In this document: one piece after another, positions 11,666 to 21,837 of the stretch | Position numbering within the stretch: the first letter of the stretch is position 1 | How the letters are laid out: every line of letters starts with the position of its first letter | Assembly (NCBI RefSeq): GCF_022376445.1 | Contig: NW_025955024.1 | Coordinates: 124,001-188,000, forward strand | Length of the DNA stretch: 64,000 nt | Reading direction: 5' to 3' | Source of the DNA: Fomitopsis serialis | Taxonomy: Eukaryota > Basidiomycota > Agaricomycetes > Polyporales > Fomitopsidaceae | Program-made: the position numbers and the translations under genes | The notes under the pieces: model-generated | Databases searched by the model: none | What the model was told of the DNA's origin: nothing | The model's input: the letters and a program-made list of their open reading frames with translations, nothing else

Positions 11666-14600
11666 ATGCAGTGGATGTACCTCCTCGCGGCTGCTGGACT
11701 GGTGGCCGTCGGTCCCATTGGTGCCTCTGGTGCCAACGGATACTATCAGGAGCCTTCTGCCAGCGCGTCCTTCACGCAATACTCTGGCTGCGGCTCCCCT
11801 GGTATGTAGAATGCCTTATCTTCATGTACAACGAGACTCAACGAGACTCGTGCCCTAGCGTGCGGCATACCAGCGACCGGATACACCGCCGCGATGAACC
11901 AGCTGTCCTTCGGCTCCGCGCCTGGATCAGGCCCTGGCGACGCCTGCGGACGTTGCTTTCAGCTCACGGGCAGCGCAGATCCATACAGCCCGGATTACTC
12001 TGGGCCGTGAGTGTTGATTGGCTAGGGTACCGGCTTTCGCAGTGCTCAGACTCGCCCGCAGATTCAATTCCATTGTCGTCAAGGTTACCGGTGAGAACAT
12101 GCGGATACTACACGGTGGGAGGCCCATGCTGAAGGTGCTCGCCACAAGATTTGTGCCCTGCGTCGGGGAACGAGGTGTGGTGCGGCCAGACTACGTCGGA
12201 CAGCGAGAACCAGTATGGGATGCCAGTGCAGTATGTATCGCGTATACGACGTGATGGAACGGCGGCGAGTATCGACTCGGCGCGACGCAGGTGCTTGAGG
12301 GTCGGGGCGCAGACCGGAGAGCTCGGGAGGAAAACTCTAAGGTAAGCATTGGCTTTGTCTATCTACTTATACACGTACAGGTACTGATCTGATACGACGG
12401 CGTCGGACGGCGCACGTCGCACACGGTAGCCTCGAGGCTACCGTCTAAGGCGGGCGATGTACAGCCGGCGATAAGCGCCGGCGCGAGCATACGACGAGGA
12501 CCGCATATCGGCCTCGAGTCTAAGGTGAGTTCTGTTAGTACAATTCTATCTACACGGATCTAACATTCCGACACTCCCCCTCAAACCTTCGCCAGTCCCA
12601 TCGCGGCTGCGAAGTGTTTGCACTTCATCGAAGGCAAGGCCTTCGTAAGGATGTCGGCAGTCATCTCCTCCGTAGGGCAGTAGGATAGCTCGATCTTGCC
12701 CTCCGAGATCATGTACCGAATGAAATGGTACCGTATGTCAATGTGCTTCGTTCGCGCATGAAAGCGGTCGTCCTTCGCGAGTGCGATTGCCGACTGGTTG
12801 TCAGAAAGGAGAGGGATAGGTCGCTCGGGTCCACCAAAGAGTTCATGCATGAAGGAGCGAAGCCAGATGGCTTCCTTGCTCGCGTGCGTGAGCGCGACGT
12901 ATTCAGCCTCGGTCGTCGAGAGCGTGACAAGCTCCTGGCGTTTCGAGGACCACGAAACCACGCCACCGTTGAGCATAAAGACGTACCCCGAAATTGCATG
13001 CCTGCCCTCCGTGCTCCCACCATCTGCATCCGAATAACCCACTACCTCGTCGTCTCCAGTCCCTCCGAGAACCAACCAGAGGTCCTTCGTACCCTTGAGG
13101 TACTGGTAAGCCCGTTTGAGAGCATTCCAGTGTGCGAGTCCCGGGTTCTGCAAGTACTGGCAGATTTGCCCGACTGTCGCAGCGAGATCGGGTCGAGTCG
13201 CGACGACGAGCCACATAAGCGCACCGGCGGCTTCGCGGTAGGGTTTGTTTCGCATGAGTGCGAAATCTTCGGGAGTGACGGGCGACTGGTCCTTCGACAG
13301 GCGTGTGTGTGTGTCCATCGGCTGAGAGAGCGGCTTCGCGTCAGCGAACCCATATCGGTCAAGTATGGACTCGATGTATGCGCGCTGGGATAAGGCGATC
13401 GTGCGACGTGCCCAGTCACGCTTGATCTCGATGCCGAGTAGCCAGTGAAGTTCGCCGTTGTCGGTGATGTCGAGTTTCGAGCTGATTTCAGCCTTGAGAC
13501 GGACCAGATTCGCAAGCAGTGAGCATACAAGTGTCATGTCGTCGACGTGAACGAAGATGATGTCGATGTTGCCGTCTGGATGGCGGCGGACGAAAACGGC
13601 GTGATCATGCTCGATGCGGACGAACTTGAAGCCTAAGAGAGTTGCTTTGAGGACTTCATACCAGCGACGACCGGCTTGCTTCAGTCCGTAGATTGGGACA
13701 CGTGCTCGGATCAGCTGGCCAGGCTTCAGGCCATCGAGCTTGATGAAGGGCGGTGGACGGAGGTAGATGCGCTCATCGTCATTGAGCTTGCCATAGAGGT
13801 ATGCACTCTTGACGTCGATCTGGTGGGTGTGCCAACCCTTGCGAGCAGCCATGGTGAGGATCGCGCGGACAGAGGTCAGCTTACAGACAGCTGCGAAGGT
13901 CTCGTCGGAGTAATAGTCGATGCCGTCGACCTGGGTGTAACCCTGAGCCACGAGACGAGCACGGTAGGAGTTGATGCGATTCTGCGCGTCTCGCTTCGTG
14001 CGGTAGACCCACTTCGTGCCGACTTCATTGATATCTGTCATGTCGTCTGGCGGATCCTCAAAGACCCAGCTGTTGCGAGAGATGAGTCGACGAATCTCGT
14101 CGTACATGGCCTCGAGCCACTTCGGCCAATCAGGCCGGCGTCTCGCTTCAGCGACAGTGCGCGGATCGAATCCGAGAGCTTCAGACGTAGCAGCCTCGAC
14201 GAAGTATGCGATGAACTCCTCAGAAGGGAAACTTCCAGGTTCAGGAAAGGGTGGTGCATCAGCGACAGAGCTTACAGCTCGTCCTTCTAAGATGTCGCGA
14301 GCCTTCGCACTCGGTGTGCGCTTGCGCTTTCCAGTGACAATGTCGGGATGAACTGGCTCGTAGATTTCGCCAGGCTCAAGAGAAGGTTCTGGCTCGAAGA
14401 TGTCTGTGTCGTGCTCAGGACTCGGAGAAGGGTCCCGGTGAGCACGCTTCGCAGGAGGCTCTGCCGCGTCGTCATCATTGATAGGTCCAATATCAACATC
14501 CAGCTCCCCCTCGACGCGCGGAGACTCTGAGCTGAAAACAACATCGCGCTCGACACTGATCTTGCGCTCCTCAGGCCAATAGACACGGTGACCGTTGGAC

Positions 14601-17600
14601 GTGGGATCGAGCCCGAGCCAACGAGCAGGTTGACCGCGTGCGTCGAGCTTCGAGGGTGCATCAACACGGACATAGACGATGCAACCCCATGGGTGCATGT
14701 TGGAGACGTCAGGTGGATGCCCGTAACGAACTTCATAAGGCGACTTTCCACTGAGAGCACGCCGAGGCGTCCGGTTGTAGACGTAGGTGCAGTATCGTAA
14801 GGCTTCACCCCAGAGCCATTTCGGCAGGCCTGACGAGATGAGACAGGCTCGTATGCCATTCAGGATAGTCCCATGAACGCGCTCGGCAACACCATTGTGC
14901 TGTGGTGTGTCATGGACAGTGAGCTTCCGCATTGTGCCATTTCGCTCGAGGTAGACAGAGAAGTCGTTGGATAAGAATTCGCCACCGCGGTCGGATTGGG
15001 CGACCTTTCGGGAGTAGCCGAGCTGAGTGGTGAGGCGAGAGTCGTAGGCAACATACTTCGCAAAAGCTTCACTCTTCATACGCAGCAAGGGTGTGTCTAG
15101 CCAGCGGCCATGGTCATCAACGAGGGTGAGGAAATAGCGACAGCGGTCAATCGTCATGACGGACGCAGGCCCCCAAGTGTCCATATGGACGTGGTCGCCG
15201 AAACGTTCAGCTCGCGGCGACTCGCGCAAAGGCGCAATCACAGCACGACGAGCCTTCGCTTGCAGGCAAGTCGGGCACTCGGGCTTGTTATAGTCCGTGA
15301 CGACAATCCCATTGATACGACCCGACTTCGCCATCTGCTCAAGATATCCGTAATTTACGTGGGCCAGCGACTGGTGAAGATCGGCAAGGGACATGCGTCG
15401 AAGCGGGGTGGAGGCAGCGTTGGCGTCGGCGGGTGGGGGGTGATAAACACGGTAGAGGTTGTTCTCGCGGGGGATGACACCGATGATATCGTAGTTCTTA
15501 TTGCATATGGTGAGTTCGCCCTTTTCGCCTGACCAATAGTAACCTTCGCTGTCGAGACAGCCCAGCGAGATCAAGGTCGCATGCATCCCAGGAGCATACA
15601 AGACGTTTCGCAGCTTCATATGCACAGCGCGAGTGAGACTCTCGTCCTCCGTGTACTTCCAGGTCTGGCGAATCAGCATGTCGCCTTCGCCTGTCGCATG
15701 GAAGACTTGCGAGTTCGCAGCACGGATAGGGTGCGGGGTGATGGAGCGGAAGTTGACAAGGCGGTCTCGGTGTGGGGTCATATGGCGAGAGGCTCCAGAG
15801 TCGTAGATGTCAACGCGGAGACCCGAGTCAACAGCACCCGAGTCGTCAGCAGCAGCAGCGACGGCAGGAATGGGCGAGAAAGCAGAAAGCTCGCACTGCT
15901 CCGCCAATTCGGAACAGTCTATCTCGACTCGCTCAAACGCGCCAGGGGCAACCTCATCCGAGATTGCGCTCCACACCTCCTCGATGAAGGCGGACTGAGC
16001 CTCCGAGGCCATTGCAACATTCGGCGTAGCAGCCTTGTCGGCCGAGGACCCAGAAGCCTGCGCTGTCGACGCGCTCTCCTTTGGCTTCGCAGGTCGACGC
16101 TGGCTCGACGCGCTCGGACAGACATTCGCGCGGTGGCCCTTGCCTCCGCACTTGAAGCACGTCACGTCCTTGTCCGAGGACGCTGACGACGTATCCTGCG
16201 ACTTCCCGGAGGCTCCCCCACGCCCACGTCCTCGACCACGACCTCCGGATCTACCACGTCCGGATCCGCGGTTCCCTCCACCACGGCTCGTTGACGCAGT
16301 CATCGCGGTCTCGGATCGCTCGCCAGCCTTCGGCTTTTGAAGGTTGCGGGTATCCGCCTCGGAGCGTAACGCGGCAATGATCTCGCTCGCAGTCACGACG
16401 CGCGGGGTCTGGCCAGTGGAGAGGGTCGAGTTGAAAAGGGTCACAGCTGTGTTGAGCGCAGTGACGATGTGAGAAAAGGAACGGGGAATGGAGGTGGTAA
16501 TGGCATTGATGTACGTCTTCTCCTCAATTGTCGTGCCCATCTCGCCGAGCTCCTTCCGAAGCTGAGCGAGCTTGTCTAGGTGCTGCCGGACCTTTCGCTC
16601 GTCCGTGCACTTCAACGAGAAAAGACGCGCCTCGGTCCAGGCCTCGTGGGCAGCAGTGTACTGCCCAAACTCCTTGTCGAGGTCGGTGAGTATCGAAGCG
16701 ACAGTGGTGTTGTCGTCGTATTTGACGAAGATCGCGTCCGGTAGCTTCTGCGTAATCGCGTTGCGCATCTGCGCGTGAAGCTTCGTGCTGTCGTCATCAG
16801 GCGCCGCGGTCAAGAGGTCGTCGCCATCGCAAGCACTCGCAGCAACACGTACACGCCGAATCCACAGGCGGTAGTTCTGTCCATCAGCAGCAAGCTTCGG
16901 GACCTCCGAGAACTCTTTCGCAACGGTCGTAGACATCGCGCGACACTGGACTCGGATGGATGGTGGGGGGCTGGGTGGTGGCGAGGGCGAAGCCGAGGGT
17001 TCGGAAGGTTGAGGTTGGACAGGGGCAGGGGATGGCTCGCGGATAGAGGATGGAGAGCTCGGAGACGAACCAGAGGTGAGTTCTTCGTCCGAGTCGTCGT
17101 CGTCTGGGAAGGGTAGATCGCGGCGATCGTACGGAGGGAGGTCGTCGAGCTCGGAAACGGTGTGTCCGGTTTGCTGAAGGTAGGCGCGAGTGGCTCGACG
17201 AACGGTGGTGACTAATGGAACGGTCTGCGGGTAGGCGAGGAACTTTGCTGGCATACAGGGGTCCGAAAATGGGACAAAAAGCGCACGAAGATAGACCCTA
17301 AGCTCGAAGAGCGGGGCTCATAACCTATCGCGTATACGACGTGATGGAACGGCGGCGAGTATCGACTCGGCGCGACGCAGGTGCTTGAGGGTCGGGGCGC
17401 AGACCGGAGAGCTCGGGAGGAAAACTCTAAGGTAAGCATTGGCTTTGTCTATCTACTTATACACGTACAGGTACTGATCTGATACGACGGCGTCGGACGG
17501 CGCACGTCGCACACGGTAGCCTCGAGGCTACCGTCTAAGGCGGGCGATGTACAGCCGGCGATAAGCGCCGGCGCGAGCATACGACGAGGACCGCATATCG

Positions 17601-18043
17601 GCCTCGAGTCTAAGGTGAGTTCTGTTAGTACAATTCTATCTACACGGATCTAACATTCCGACAGTATGTGCCAGGAGCTGGAAAATGTCAAACCACTCAT
17701 CGCGGCCTTGGTACCCCGTAGCTTCGACATTTGCGAAGACACAGGAGGCGCTGGCGTGTTCTTCCCGTCAGGTGAGTGGCAGACAGCACGGTTGAATTAT
17801 GTACTGATTACAATCTTTCCACTGTAGGTCACACTGCGCTCACTGGATCCTACACCGAAGTGAGTTGCAGCGAATGGACTGGGTCTGACGAGAGCCAGCT
17901 CTGGTCGGGCGCATGCCTGAGCGGCGAGTCTGCTTCCTTCTGGCCGAGTGGCACTGGATGTGGCAATGAAGGTGATCTAGGTTCACACTCCATGGTATTT
18001 GCGTTCTCTCTAACTGTAATTGACAGGGACTGCTCCGTCATGA
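11666..18043 (+). CDS. Secreted GH45 endoglucanase (subfamily C-like), intron occupied by a copia element
   Basis: Resembles the small single-domain endo-1,4-beta-glucanase Cel45A of Phanerochaete, which cleaves amorphous cellulose. Exons: 11666-11801, 11859-12006, 12062-12090, 12149-12230, 17722-17771, 17828-17971, 18027-18043. An N-terminal signal peptide (MQWMYLLAAAGLVAV) is followed by YSGCGSPACG, DACGRCFQLTG, VVKVTDLCPAS, CGQTTS, GMPVHFDICEDTGG, EVSCSEWTG and the cysteine-rich end CGNEGTAPS. HFDIC holds the Asp expected to act as acid by analogy with Cel45A. No CBM1 is present. Intron 4 (donor at 12231, acceptor ending 17721) would be 59 bp without the copia element inserted five bases into it. 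All exons are intact, so a functional mRNA is possible if a 5.5 kb intron can be spliced. Otherwise the gene is null. Confidence 0.88.
12231..12235 (+). other. Target-site duplication (left), copia element 1
   Basis: GTATG directly precedes the left LTR and is repeated at 17664-17668 directly after the right LTR. It is also the first five bases of the GH45 intron. Because the LTR begins with T on this strand, the left junction again reads GTATGT, a consensus 5' splice site. Confidence 0.9.
12236..12573 (-). repeat. 3' LTR of copia element 1
   Basis: 338 bp long terminal repeat at the downstream end of the element, matching 17326-17663 at every position I compared. It contains short palindromes such as TAGCCTCGAGGCTA. 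Confidence 0.92.
12581..17254 (-). CDS. Copia gag-pol polyprotein 1 (1557 aa)
   Basis: Single uninterrupted frame. In order: Ser/Pro-rich N-terminus, UBN2-like gag region, Arg/Gly-rich stretch, CCHC zinc knuckle (CFKCGGKGHRANVC, about residue 370), aspartic protease (YDSGASRHM, about 490), GAG-pre-integrase with H and C residues (ECPTCLQAK), integrase core (HMDTWGP, SDRGGEF, NGVAERVHGT), copia-type reverse transcriptase (IYGLKQAGRRW, HVDDM instead of the commoner YVDDM), and RNase H (YSDADGGS). The order PR-IN-RT-RH defines Ty1/copia. All catalytic motifs are present. It lies on the strand opposite the host GH45 gene. Confidence 0.95.
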   Translation of the reverse strand: MPAKFLAYPQTVPLVTTVRRATRAYLQQTGHTVSELDDLPPYDRRDLPFPDDDDSDEELTSGSSPSSPSSIREPSPAPVQPQPSEPSASPSPPPSPPPSIRVQCRAMSTTVAKEFSEVPKLAADGQNYRLWIRRVRVAASACDGDDLLTAAPDDDSTKLHAQMRNAITQKLPDAIFVKYDDNTTVASILTDLDKEFGQYTAAHEAWTEARLFSLKCTDERKVRQHLDKLAQLRKELGEMGTTIEEKTYINAITTSIPRSFSHIVTALNTAVTLFNSTLSTGQTPRVVTASEIIAALRSEADTRNLQKPKAGERSETAMTASTSRGGGNRGSGRGRSGGRGRGRGRGGASGKSQDTSSASSDKDVTCFKCGGKGHRANVCPSASSQRRPAKPKESASTAQASGSSADKAATPNVAMASEAQSAFIEEVWSAISDEVAPGAFERVEIDCSELAEQCELSAFSPIPAVAAAADDSGAVDSGLRVDIYDSGASRHMTPHRDRLVNFRSITPHPIRAANSQVFHATGEGDMLIRQTWKYTEDESLTRAVHMKLRNVLYAPGMHATLISLGCLDSEGYYWSGEKGELTICNKNYDIIGVIPRENNLYRVYHPPPADANAASTPLRRMSLADLHQSLAHVNYGYLEQMAKSGRINGIVVTDYNKPECPTCLQAKARRAVIAPLRESPRAERFGDHVHMDTWGPASVMTIDRCRYFLTLVDDHGRWLDTPLLRMKSEAFAKYVAYDSRLTTQLGYSRKVAQSDRGGEFLSNDFSVYLERNGTMRKLTVHDTPQHNGVAERVHGTILNGIRACLISSGLPKWLWGEALRYCTYVYNRTPRRALSGKSPYEVRYGHPPDVSNMHPWGCIVYVRVDAPSKLDARGQPARWLGLDPTSNGHRVYWPEERKISVERDVVFSSESPRVEGELDVDIGPINDDDAAEPPAKRAHRDPSPSPEHDTDIFEPEPSLEPGEIYEPVHPDIVTGKRKRTPSAKARDILEGRAVSSVADAPPFPEPGSFPSEEFIAYFVEAATSEALGFDPRTVAEARRRPDWPKWLEAMYDEIRRLISRNSWVFEDPPDDMTDINEVGTKWVYRTKRDAQNRINSYRARLVAQGYTQVDGIDYYSDETFAAVCKLTSVRAILTMAARKGWHTHQIDVKSAYLYGKLNDDERIYLRPPPFIKLDGLKPGQLIRARVPIYGLKQAGRRWYEVLKATLLGFKFVRIEHDHAVFVRRHPDGNIDIIFVHVDDMTLVCSLLANLVRLKAEISSKLDITDNGELHWLLGIEIKRDWARRTIALSQRAYIESILDRYGFADAKPLSQPMDTHTRLSKDQSPVTPEDFALMRNKPYREAAGALMWLVVATRPDLAATVGQICQYLQNPGLAHWNALKRAYQYLKGTKDLWLVLGGTGDDEVVGYSDADGGSTEGRHAISGYVFMLNGGVVSWSSKRQELVTLSTTEAEYVALTHASKEAIWLRSFMHELFGGPERPIPLLSDNQSAIALAKDDRFHARTKHIDIRYHFIRYMISEGKIELSYCPTEEMTADILTKALPSMKCKHFAAAMGLAKV
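17313..17325 (-). other. Primer-binding site of copia element 1 (initiator tRNA-Met anticodon arm)
   Basis: The plus strand reads GGGGCTCATAACC immediately beside the LTR. This equals the anticodon stem-loop of eukaryotic initiator tRNA-Met (CAU anticodon), so the element RNA would pair with an internal rather than 3'-terminal tRNA sequence. Drosophila copia is known to use such a half-tRNA primer. The same 13-mer sits in the same position in copia element 2. Confidence 0.8.
17326..17663 (-). repeat. 5' LTR of copia element 1
   Basis: 338 bp repeat matching 12236-12573. It should carry the promoter for element transcription toward lower coordinates. Confidence 0.92.
17664..17668 (+). other. 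Target-site duplication (right), copia element 1
   Basis: Second copy of GTATG. It is followed by TGCC, so the original intron donor GTATGT is also preserved here. Confidence 0.9.
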
Positions 18044-18426
18044 GAGCACCTTCATGCCTCAATCGCACAATCTAACTTATTATATGAGGTTGAAAACTGG
18101 TAGCAATGTGTATCCGTGACAATTGTTGACAGATTGTGTGGTTGCCGTACGACTTGTCAAACTTGACACAGAAGACGATTTATGAGTCGTTTCACCCAAG
18201 ACAATCTAGACTACGTATGAATTACCTGCATACACTTAATGGACATCAGTGAGACGATTCACAGATGTGTCTTCGACCGCGAGATTGAACGCCGCGGCAT
18301 CGACCCTGGTGCAACAGGCGGTCCGCATAAGTATGCTAGGCAGATTGCTGAAACAACCAGGTCTTCACACGATGTTAAAGAGCACGCCAAGATACTACCA
18401 TACTGTACATGTTGTCGCGAACCCAC
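18044..18426. other. Intergenic region between convergent GH45 and phosphoesterase genes
   Basis: About 380 bp between two convergent stop codons, moderately AT-rich. No gene is seen. It presumably holds the two 3' UTRs. Confidence 0.5.
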
Positions 18427-19365
18427 TCAGTTCCAGTATTCTTGGGCGTACAAGCCGAGCACGGCGCTGGCAAGGATCGGCGAGTAGGACAGTACTTCCG
18501 ACTGAGTGTACGTCTTGTCGCTCTGGACGTTGTTCAGTATGTCAATCACGTCCTCCTCGATGAAATCGATGAAGACGAGGTCGACGAGGGTGTCGTTCAA
18601 CACGCTGGGCGCGTCGGACGAGATGTAGTCCGGGCTCGAATGGTAAGGCTGCAGGCAGCCGAGTTAGATCAGGTTACACTGCGGTGCCGATATGCGACAC
18701 TCACAAGGGCGGTGTGGGGAGTGTCGTCGCCGACGCCGGGGCATTGCTAGGTGTTCCATCAGCGAGCGCAGAGTGGGGGATGAAGCAGCACTCACATCAG
18801 ACGTGACATATCCCAGAGTGAGGTTGTCATCGTCAGCCCTCGACCGAATCCTCCTCGCGCTCATCTCCTCCAGCCACGCGTTGTATCGCACACTTACGTC
18901 GCCCCGTGCATAGCGCTCTGTCTCGCGCTCAAGCAGGTCGAGCGAGCGCCGCCGGTCGTTCTCGCCGCCCTTGTTGAGCCCTGGCAGGATCTGCTCCGCG
19001 ACGGACAGGGTGCATCAGGAAAATCCCTCCTTGGGAATTACAACGAACAGACAGATATTCTCCATAATACGTAGAGTTTTGAAATTTCTGACGCTGTTCG
19101 CAATAACACTCTGTATTGTTGACCATTCGACACGTCGTTCGAGTGCAGTCGTTAATAAAGCACCAATACAAGAAAGTATTGATGGAATCTTCCGTACAGA
19201 GGTCATGATGCTGCCACAGTGATTCATTCACGAAGGTGAAAACAACAGTAATATATTGATGTGTCTCCTAAATGATTCTATGTATAGTACACATGACCCA
19301 AATATCACTTTGATTTAGTCCTCCACCACGTATGCATAGTCAACTATGATAGCCACATCTCAGTC

Positions 19366-19480
19366 GTCCACGAACGGCCCGCGGGCAATTGGGTGCGTGG
19401 ACGAATGAGCGATCGCGCGATTGAGTGGCAGGCGGCCGAGCAGACAAGAGCGCGGACAGGAGAGCGCATGCGAGAGGGAC
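19366..19480. repeat. Left arm of internal diverged inverted repeat
   Basis: This stretch (around GAACGGCCCGCGGGCAAT to GCGCATGCGAGAGGG) aligns with the reverse complement of 21838-21935. By eye roughly 75% of about 95 positions match, with one gap. It lies inside the larger 19013-22576 element and may be the end of a nested, older element. Confidence 0.6.
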
Positions 19481-20715
19481 GTTGAGCGAGACAGTGCGAG
19501 CGTTTGGGTGTAGTGCGAGACGGTGTGGGTCCACGAGTGGGTACGCGGGTCAAGAAGTCGACAGCGAGCGGGTGTGAAAGCGAGCACGGGAGGACAGGCG
19601 CAGGCGGGCGGGCGGTCGATTGAGCTAGCAAGAAAGCGAGCGTGGGCAGACAAGAACACGTGGGCGGGCGGGCAAGAACGGGCGAGCGGACAAGTGGTGA
19701 TGAGCCAAGGGCGAACCGGCGAGAAGCCAAGGGAGATTGGCGAGTGGGCAAACACGAGTGGGCGATGGCAAGTAAACGAGCGAGAACGACTAGGCGAGCG
19801 AGGAAGATCGAGGGGTGCACCACCGGGGGCAGAGAGGGTGTCTGCTCGCTGTTCGGTAGTCGCAGAGACTTACATGGTGTAACTGTGTGGCGTGCCCGTA
19901 GAGAAGCGCGTCTAGCTTGCGAGAGGACGGGTGTGCGCGAGAGAATGGCTGCGAGCTTGCTGCTCGTCAACGCACTTGCCCGAGCATTGCGACTAGTAAC
20001 AGATACACTACGAATGACTCACTTTGGATTTCTTGCCTTCGCTTTCCTTCCGGGCCCTTTCGTTCACCACTCCTGCCCGTCATCTATTCTGCTGTCCCTT
20101 CCTTCGACCGTGCTCGTTTGTTGTGCTCAGGCTTGCGGCTTTGCGTGCTCGGGCTTGTCGCATTCGGAGTTTGGGATGGCATGTCGCATGATGAGTGCTT
20201 CGCGCATGGTCACGGTAGTGTTTGTCCGAACGCAGACCGTCCGGTGCTTTCGCGAGCGGCGCCGACGGTCGCGCCACGGCGGGACTGTGCTTGGTGAGAC
20301 GGGACAGGTTGAAGATGGGCGACGCCGCATGCGAGTGACGAGCGACAAGCGGGTGGCGGAGAGAAGGAGGCGAGTGGGTGATGACGCAAGTGGGAGCGCT
20401 GCTTGCCCTAAACAATATCTCGATCGAATCTGACACCGCCGCCACAGCGCCACGCAAGCGCCACGTCAGTCTCGCTCTAAGCCTCTCGCCTACCCTCTCG
20501 CCTACCCTCTCGCCTGCCCGCCCGCGTCCGCTGTCTCAATTGCCCACCCTGTCTTGCTTGCTCGCCCGTGTGTCCTCTTCCCTGCCATTCGCTTCTTGCC
20601 CGTTGACTCACACGCCCACTCGCCTGTCCTTGTTCGTGCCCTCTCTTACTTGCAGCCGCTTACTCGTCTGTAGACTCACCACCGCCTGTCGCTCCGACTC
20701 GCTCATCAAGTGATT
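19480..20715. repeat. GA-rich then CT-rich low-complexity tracts
   Basis: 19480-19850 is full of degenerate GCGAGCGGGCAAG-type purine-rich units on the plus strand. 20460-20700 is their pyrimidine-rich counterpart (CTCTCGCCTACC repeated three times near 20487). The long open frames here are a by-product of this composition and show no domain, so I do not call genes. Confidence 0.55.
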
Positions 20716-20954
20716 TGCTCACATGGCTTTTGCAGGACCTGTATGACTCGCGTGTACCCACACACGATACGTACCCATTTTAGCGGATGCAGACCCTTCA
20801 TGGGTAAGGGCCGACTCCGATATAGTCAACGTCGACCTAGTGCCCCAAAATAGTCCAAGACACTTAGCAGCCCACAGACTGTCCTCGGTGAGTCGCGTGC
20901 GATCACCCAGCCTGTGTCGTCTCTGACCTTGCAAGAACGCGCACGGATAGCGAT

Positions 20955-21240
20955 ATGGCTATAGGCATCAGCAATCGTGACTCCTTCGACGGCGGCGACC
21001 TCGACATCCTCGTCACGCAAGTCGTGCTCTTCGGCGGGCCTGAGAACGAGGCTTTGGGGCCGTCCGCCTCCGCCGTCCTCCACTGGCGCATGCTCCTCCG
21101 CCTCGACGGCGGCGGCCCTGTCACACTCACCATGATCCTCCAGGGCCGGCCCTCCCTCGACAGCGTCCTTTTCGTCCGCAGCAACAAGTTCGACACCTCC
21201 AGATGTGATCGACGCGTGCGTCTACAACACCGCCCGACCG
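20955..21240 (+). pseudogene. Unidentified coding-like fragment, possibly DUF7770-like
   Basis: About 85 codons from MAIGISNRD through LHWRMLLRLDGG and GRPSLDSVLFVRS have balanced codon use unlike the flanking tracts. The frame then shifts by one base near 21195 and continues VIDACVYNTARPIT. The pattern recalls a fungal domain of unknown function in which a WR-leader strand is followed by a polar strand. The resemblance is weak and from memory. It runs directly into the HMG-CoA synthase-like fragment. Confidence 0.3.
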
Positions 21241-21282
21241 ATCACTGCCGACGCCGTTCTCGCTTCATCCAGCGCAACAAGC

Positions 21283-21649
21283 TCCACCGGTACAGCCTGT
21301 ACCGGTGGCCTTGCGTCCCTCCCCACGAGCGTCGAGTCCGCTGAGCTTAAGGCCAAGCACATCAGCATGTTCGCGTTCAGCAGTGATCTCGTGAGCAGCT
21401 TCTTCACGATTCGCATGAAGGGCGACACGAAGACGATCCGCGAGAAGTTGGACCTCATTAACAGATTGGAGAGTATGAAGGTCGTGCCATGCCAGACATA
21501 CATCGACGCGCTCACTCTCCGGGAGAAGAACCACAACGCAGGGTCATACATCCCTGAGGGCTCGCTCGACAACCTCTGGCCGGGCGACTTCTACCTTGAG
21601 CATTGACGGCAAGTACAGGTGCAAGTACGCGCGCAAGCCTAAGGTATAA
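21283..21649 (+). pseudogene. HMG-CoA synthase 3'-terminal fragment
   Basis: The translation GGLASLPTSVESAEL, ISMFAFSSDLVSSFF, IREKLDLINRLESMKVVPC, LREKNHNAGSYIPEGSLD and NLWPGDFYLE matches the C-terminal end of 3-hydroxy-3-methylglutaryl-CoA synthase, the mevalonate-pathway enzyme. The fragment covers only about the last 120 residues. A conserved Gly-Ser-Gly has become Ser-Ser-Asp, and a one-base loss after LEH (about 21605) breaks the frame. Allowing for that loss the end reads IDGKYRCKYARKPKV and stops at TAA 21649, as a true C-terminus would. No catalytic Cys region is present. I read it as a host gene fragment carried by the TIR element. Confidence 0.8.
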
Positions 21650-21837
21650 TCGTGCCTGTCACTTGTCTCCATCTTGCTGTCTCGTGCGCCTGTTGTCTGC
21701 CCGCTGTCCTGCTCGCCGACTGTCTCGCTCGCTGACCGTCTCGCTTGCCCACTGACTGACTCGCCCACCATCCTTGGATCAGACTTTGTTATGTCCAAAC
21801 TCACATCTTGCCCACGCGCTCTCTCGCCCACGCGCCC

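Larger units (their letters stand above)
12236..17663 (-). mobile_element. Complete Ty1/copia LTR retrotransposon 1
   Basis: A 5,428 bp element in minus orientation. It has two 338 bp LTRs (12236-12573 and 17326-17663) that I read as identical throughout, a 5 bp target duplication GTATG, one long gag-pol frame, a primer-binding site at 17313-17325 next to its 5' LTR, and a polypurine tract (GAGGGGGAG, minus strand, 12574-12582) next to its 3' LTR. In element orientation the LTR runs TGTCGG...CGATA. Identical LTRs and an intact frame indicate a very recent insertion that may still be active. It lies in an intron of a GH45 gene, antisense to it. Confidence 0.95.

Noticed and set aside
12725..16340. 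Long open frames on the plus strand across copia element 1 (up to 222 codons)
   Set aside because: They are antisense to the intact gag-pol frame and reflect its GC-rich codon bias; no domain content.
19344..20433. Frames of 208 and 263 codons in the GA/CT-rich tracts
   Set aside because: Composition-driven repeats of Ala/Arg/Ser/Leu with no splice structure or domain; overlapping on both strands.
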